Origin: Batkoa obscura
Taxonomy: Eukaryota; Entomophthoromycota; Entomophthoromycetes; Entomophthorales; Batkoaceae
Length of the DNA stretch: 64,000 nt
Direction: 5' to 3'
Assembly (NCBI GenBank): GCA_030770535.1
Contig: JASVEC010000008.1
Location: 186,001-250,000 of the forward strand
Positions 62,834 through 64,000 of the stretch are shown piece after piece (positions within the stretch are counted from its first letter, which is position 1; every line of letters begins with the position of its first letter). Both the position numbers and the translations under genes were made by a program. The notes beneath the pieces are model-generated. The model did not search any database and was not told where the DNA came from. It saw only the letters and a list, made by a program, of their open reading frames with translations.

Positions 62834-63675
62834 ATGGTCAAAGTATATGATTTAGTTAATGTTGAGAATGGAAAACATTTTAGTCCGTTTGCATGGAGGG
62901 TATTGATGGTACTAAGACATAAAGTAAAATAATGAGAATAATATAAGCTAAATATCAATTAATGTATTAATAGAATATAAAATTTGAACATATTGGTTTA
63001 AGATTCACTCAGATAAAAGAGAATATATCTAAGTTGACGTAAGTCAATTCCTTTTGTTAGTTTAATTGATTTTATTTTTTTATTAAGAGATGGAAAATGG
63101 GAATTGGTGCCAGTAGTAGAATTTGATGATGGTAAAGTCATCTATAATAGTAAAGATATAATTGAACATATTGAACGTGAATATCCAGAAAACTCAATTT
63201 ATCCTAATGGAAAAAATCTCAGTATCTTTACACATAATTATCTTAATCAGTTTTTTCCATTATTTCAATTAATTTTACTCGACTGCTATAAATTTTTAAG
63301 AAATGAAGACGATAAACGATATTTTAGAGAAACTAGAGAAAAGTACGTTCAATGCACTTTAGAGGAATTTGGTAAAGATAGAGAAGAAAGCTTGACTAAA
63401 GTTAAAAAGCTTTTAGTTCCTTTTACTCAAGTTTTAAAAAATTCGAAATTTTTAGAAGGCGATAACGGTAAATTTTTTATAATCTCATTTTATTAGTGAA
63501 TAATTCTTTAGTTACCTATTCTGATTACCTTTTATATGGTCATTTAAAGTGGGTTTATCTTCCTTCCCCGAATACTTTCCATGCTTTAATAACTGAGAAT
63601 GAAGATAAAGCTTTATCAACATGGTTTAACTCAATGGAAGCTCTTTATGATAATTTCGGGAAATCTTATAATTAA
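62834..63675 (+). CDS. Glutathione S-transferase, LigE/fungal etherase-like
   Basis: Conjugates or reduces substrates with glutathione in the cytosol. Four exons, 62834-62923, 62974-63038, 63088-63467 and 63512-63675, join in frame to 232 residues. The N-terminal thioredoxin fold begins VKVYDLVNVENGKHFSPFAW, whose FSPFAWRV motif is typical of LigE-like GSTs, and continues with the cis-Pro string ELVPVVEF and YNSKDIIEHIEREYP, where Ser would contact glutathione. The helical C-terminal domain ends VTYSDYLLYGHLKWVYLPSP, a usual GST signature. Introns are 44-50 nt. No damage seen. The substrate is unknown; a detoxification role fits the family. Confidence 0.86.
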
Positions 63676-63738
63676 ATTTATTTTTAAAATAATATAGACT
63701 ATGTCAGATATAAAAACATATTAAATTTTATTAAATGA

Positions 63739-64000
63739 CTAATATGATGTATTTAAAGCAAAGAAGGTAAGAGAAAGAAGAATGCTCAAATTTAAAGATA
63801 CTTGACTGTAGGAGGCACTTGAGTTTTTAGAACCACCTTCAGTGATATCAGCTTTAATTGAAGCACAATCATCAATGGAACCTGAAGCAGCAGATTGAGT
63901 CATACCATTGCCATTAGCAGTACAAGCGTCAGAGTTAGAACCAGCTGCCTTATAGGCAGCATCCAAACCCCAACTAAGTTTTTGTTCTAAACTACAACCA
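63739..64000 (-). CDS. C-terminus of a GPI-anchored wall protein, possibly GH72/X8 (partial)
   Basis: The frame is open to the right edge of the window, so only the last 86 or so residues are seen. The visible start GCSLEQKLSWGLDAAYKAAG resembles the end of the X8 domain found in Gas/Gel 1,3-beta-glucanosyltransferases, where a Cys is followed by a KLSW/KLSY string. Then comes a Ser/Gly-rich region with Cys (SDACTANGNG, IDDCASIKAD, GGSKNSSASYSQ) and a hydrophobic tail (LNLSILLSLTFFALNTSY), as expected of a GPI-attachment signal. The GPI call is fairly safe. The GH72 call needs the missing part. Confidence 0.6.
   Translation of the reverse strand, partial: GCSLEQKLSWGLDAAYKAAGSNSDACTANGNGMTQSAASGSIDDCASIKADITEGGSKNSSASYSQVSLNLSILLSLTFFALNTSY

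Noticed and set aside
63468-63496. 29-nt intron in the GST gene
   Set aside because: Using the next AG gives a 44-nt intron, normal for this genome, and a better GST alignment (EGDNVTYSDYLLYG).

Overview
The window is nuclear DNA of a fungus with a very AT-rich genome. Fungal signs are an intact translation elongation factor 3, a single-chain acetyl-CoA carboxylase, a fungal_trans-type transcription factor, a GH18 chitinase and short GT-AG introns (mostly 41-90 nt). The base composition and many compact introns suggest an early-diverging lineage (for example Entomophthoromycotina). That placement is a guess, not a measurement.

Layout. 1-6.9 kb: AT-rich, gene-free DNA with decayed transposon pieces and four copies of a ~100-bp inverted-repeat element. 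6.98-13.86 kb: ACC1 with two adjacent microexons. 15.1-16.8 kb: fungal_trans protein. 17.2-20.5 kb: Nop14 with nine exons. 21 kb: small acidic protein, possibly Gon7. 21.9-25.0 kb: eEF3. 27.8-30.9 kb: tandem pair of Rex4-like exonucleases, the second with catalytic residues replaced. 32.3-35.7 kb: an apparently intact 2.85-kb DNA transposon nested in an older repeat. 36.3-37.65 kb: a third, intact Rex4-like gene, convergent with pyruvate kinase (37.75-39.41 kb). 40.4-42.0 kb: Ipi3/WDR18-like WD40 protein. 42.3-44.9 kb: kelch protein with 71 consecutive AAT codons. 45.0-49.9 kb: decayed SAM + SNF2 (ATRX/ARIP4-type) helicase gene with a transposon insertion. 51.9-53.1 kb: secreted chitinase. 53.9-55.5 kb: decayed cytochrome P450. 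57.7-58.2 kb: Cys/His-rich bHLH protein. 59.1-61.2 kb: tandem family of small secreted cysteine-rich proteins, one whole and two broken. 62.8-63.7 kb: glutathione S-transferase. The right edge holds the C-terminus of a probable GPI-anchored cell-wall protein.

Functional themes. Several housekeeping genes serve ribosome making and translation (Nop14 for 40S, Ipi3 for 60S, Rex4-like for rRNA trimming, eEF3 for elongation), next to core metabolism (ACC1, pyruvate kinase). The right third is accessory: secreted or wall proteins, detoxification genes, gene decay and mobile elements. Eleven copies of one TA-flanked miniature element are scattered throughout. Their ends resemble those of the 2.85-kb transposon, which may be the source of the enzyme that moved them.
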